From contig CAMLHU010000144.1 in the NCBI GenBank assembly GCA_946479825.1, positions 1-5,895 on the forward strand: a stretch of 5,895 nucleotides of DNA, in the 5' to 3' direction. Shown piece after piece: positions 4,752 to 5,895 of the stretch. This DNA is from an uncultured Gemmatimonadota bacterium (GTDB lineage: Bacteria; Gemmatimonadota; Gemmatimonadetes; Gemmatimonadales; GWC2-71-9). How positions within the stretch are numbered: position 1 is the stretch's first letter; the number at the start of each line of letters is the position of its first letter. Both the position numbers and the translations under genes were made by a program. The notes beneath the pieces were generated by a model. It worked only from the letters and a program-made list of their open reading frames with translations. It had not been told where the DNA came from and made no database searches.

Positions 4752-5895
4752 TCACGAGGCGGTCGCGAACACCCGCCGCCCGGCGAGCCAGGTGCCGAGG
4801 ACGTCGGACGGGCGCGAGGCGAGCAGCGCCTCGTACAGCCGATCGGGCGCCGTCCCCTCCGGGATCCGGATGGCCGCGACGTCGCCCCACTTGCCCGGGG
4901 CGAGCGAGCCCAACTCGCCGTCGAGGCCGATCGCCGCCGCCGCCCCCGTGGTGACGAGCCGGAATGCGGCCTCGACGCCGAGCCCTGCGAGCGCCCGGGC
5001 CGCGCGGGCCTCCGCGAGGAGGTCGAGCGGCGCCACGCTCGCCACCGAGTCGGTCCCGACGCCGAGCCGCGGGATGGCGGCGAGGAGGCCGGCGACCGGC
5101 GCGTCGCCGTGGCCGTGGCGGCGGTTGGAGCGGGGGCAATGCGCCACGCCGCAGCCACGGCGGGCGAGGATCGCGATGTCCGCCGGACTCACCCGGACCG
5201 TATGGATGGCCAGCGTGTCCGGGCCGAACACCTCGTGCCGCTCAAGCCACTGCACCGGCGAGTACCCCGGTCCCGGCAGGGGAATATCGCGTCCGCGGAG
5301 CCAGTCGGCGAATCCCCCCGAGCCGTCGGCCAGGAGCGCCGACTCCTCCGCCGCCTCGGCGACGTGCACAGCGATCGGCAGCCCCTCGGCCCGGGCCCAC
5401 GCCGCGGCCATCCGGTAGAGCGGGCCGCTCACGGTGTACGGCGCGTGCGGGGAGGCGCCCAGGCGGACGCGCGGGCGCTCGAATCGCCGGAGCTCGCGCA
5501 TCCGCGCGGTCCAGGCGTCGAGCTGGCGGTCGGCGTCGTCGGGGTGCGGGCCGAAGATCTCGTGATAGGCGATGCCGCTGCCGTCGAGCTCGGCGAGCGC
5601 CTCGATGACGGCGCCCGAGTCGCCGCAGTCGGCCACGGTGGTGACGCCCATCGCCCAGCAGTCGCGGATCCCGCGCCGCGCCGCGTCGAGGAAGTCGGCG
5701 CGGCTGCGCGCCGACTTGAGCCGGATGATGTGGGGGATCCACGCCGAGAACTCGGCGTCGTCCACCTGCCCGTCGAAGCCGGTGAGCTCGAGGTGGGTGT
5801 GGGCGTTGACCAGGCCGGGGACGAGCGCGACGGCGGCGCCGAGGGACGGGGGGCCGGACGGGCCGGCGCCCCGGGCGACACCCGCGACGCGTCCG
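4752..5895 (-). CDS. Amidohydrolase, nucleoside/purine deaminase-like (5' end beyond window)
   Basis: The gene is read from the right edge; 380 residues are visible and the frame is still open at 5894, so the true start lies outside. Numbering from the edge, the first visible conserved stretch is VPGLVNAHTHLEL (25-37), the beta-strand-1 metal motif, with H32 and H34. The other subtype-III amidohydrolase landmarks follow in order: ASPHAPYTVS (147-156), HVAEAAEE (H177, metal His), AIHT (H231, metal His), AHCPRSN (251-257), GTDS (D282, metal Asp), and the closing G.LAPGKWGDVAAI strand. A complete mononuclear metal site is therefore present. It resembles the MTA/SAH deaminase, aminodeoxyfutalosine deaminase and chlorohydrolase (TrzN/AtzA) group, which hydrolytically deaminates purine nucleosides or related rings. 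NAHTHLEL and GTDSVAS lean slightly toward aminodeoxyfutalosine deaminase (futalosine menaquinone pathway), but the substrate is not settled. A GTG at 5765 would cut off the metal motif and is rejected as the start. Confidence 0.88.
   Translation of the reverse strand, partial: GRVAGVARGAGPSGPPSLGAAVALVPGLVNAHTHLELTGFDGQVDDAEFSAWIPHIIRLKSARSRADFLDAARRGIRDCWAMGVTTVADCGDSGAVIEALAELDGSGIAYHEIFGPHPDDADRQLDAWTARMRELRRFERPRVRLGASPHAPYTVSGPLYRMAAAWARAEGLPIAVHVAEAAEESALLADGSGGFADWLRGRDIPLPGPGYSPVQWLERHEVFGPDTLAIHTVRVSPADIAILARRGCGVAHCPRSNRRHGHGDAPVAGLLAAIPRLGVGTDSVASVAPLDLLAEARAARALAGLGVEAAFRLVTTGAAAAIGLDGELGSLAPGKWGDVAAIRIPEGTAPDRLYEALLASRPSDVLGTWLAGRRVFATAS

Noticed and set aside
4724..5158. Possible N-terminal extension of ArgR by about 145 residues
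   Set aside because: The extension is Arg/Ser/Pro low-complexity sequence lying entirely inside the amidohydrolase gene in another frame. ArgR's conserved N-terminus begins at ATG 4723.

Overview
The window is about 70% GC, with densely packed genes, GC-ending codons and GTG as well as ATG starts. It encodes outer-membrane barrel biology and a heptosyltransferase-like enzyme, so the host is a diderm (Gram-negative-type) bacterium. The two exported proteins have signal peptides ending in an AA/Q-type junction. Together with the extreme GC and gene content this is reminiscent of Gemmatimonadota, but that placement is an inference, not proven by any marker here.

Layout. Bases 1-240 are non-coding: a strong intrinsic terminator for something upstream of the window (24-60), then an extremely G-rich, C-poor leader holding a canonical G-quadruplex motif (90-110) and a degenerate 7-bp tandem array (111-138). 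A plus-strand pair follows: an exported beta-barrel protein with an N-terminal beta-helix-like stretch (241-1995), and, overlapping its stop codon by one base, a small exported DUF4390-like protein (1995-2645). These converge, with overlapping stop codons, on a minus-strand gene train. Read in its own direction, the train is: an amidohydrolase truncated by the right edge (5895-4752), an ArgR-type arginine repressor (4723-4280), an 86-93 bp spacer with a possible promoter and hairpins, an HNH endonuclease (4187-3636), and, after a single base, a GT9 heptosyltransferase-like glycosyltransferase (3634-2642).

How the genes relate. The plus-strand pair is probably translationally coupled, and both products are exported, so they may act together at the envelope. 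The minus-strand genes look like a mixed housekeeping operon: nucleoside or purine-type deamination, arginine regulation, a stand-alone HNH protein and a sugar transferase. No shared pathway is visible. I found no tRNA, complete rRNA, CRISPR, insertion sequence, phage gene or recognised defence system. The most unusual points are the architecture of the barrel protein, the structured G-rich leader, and the alternative hairpins that abut the HNH ribosome-binding site. I do not see convincing evidence for a wholly new system.
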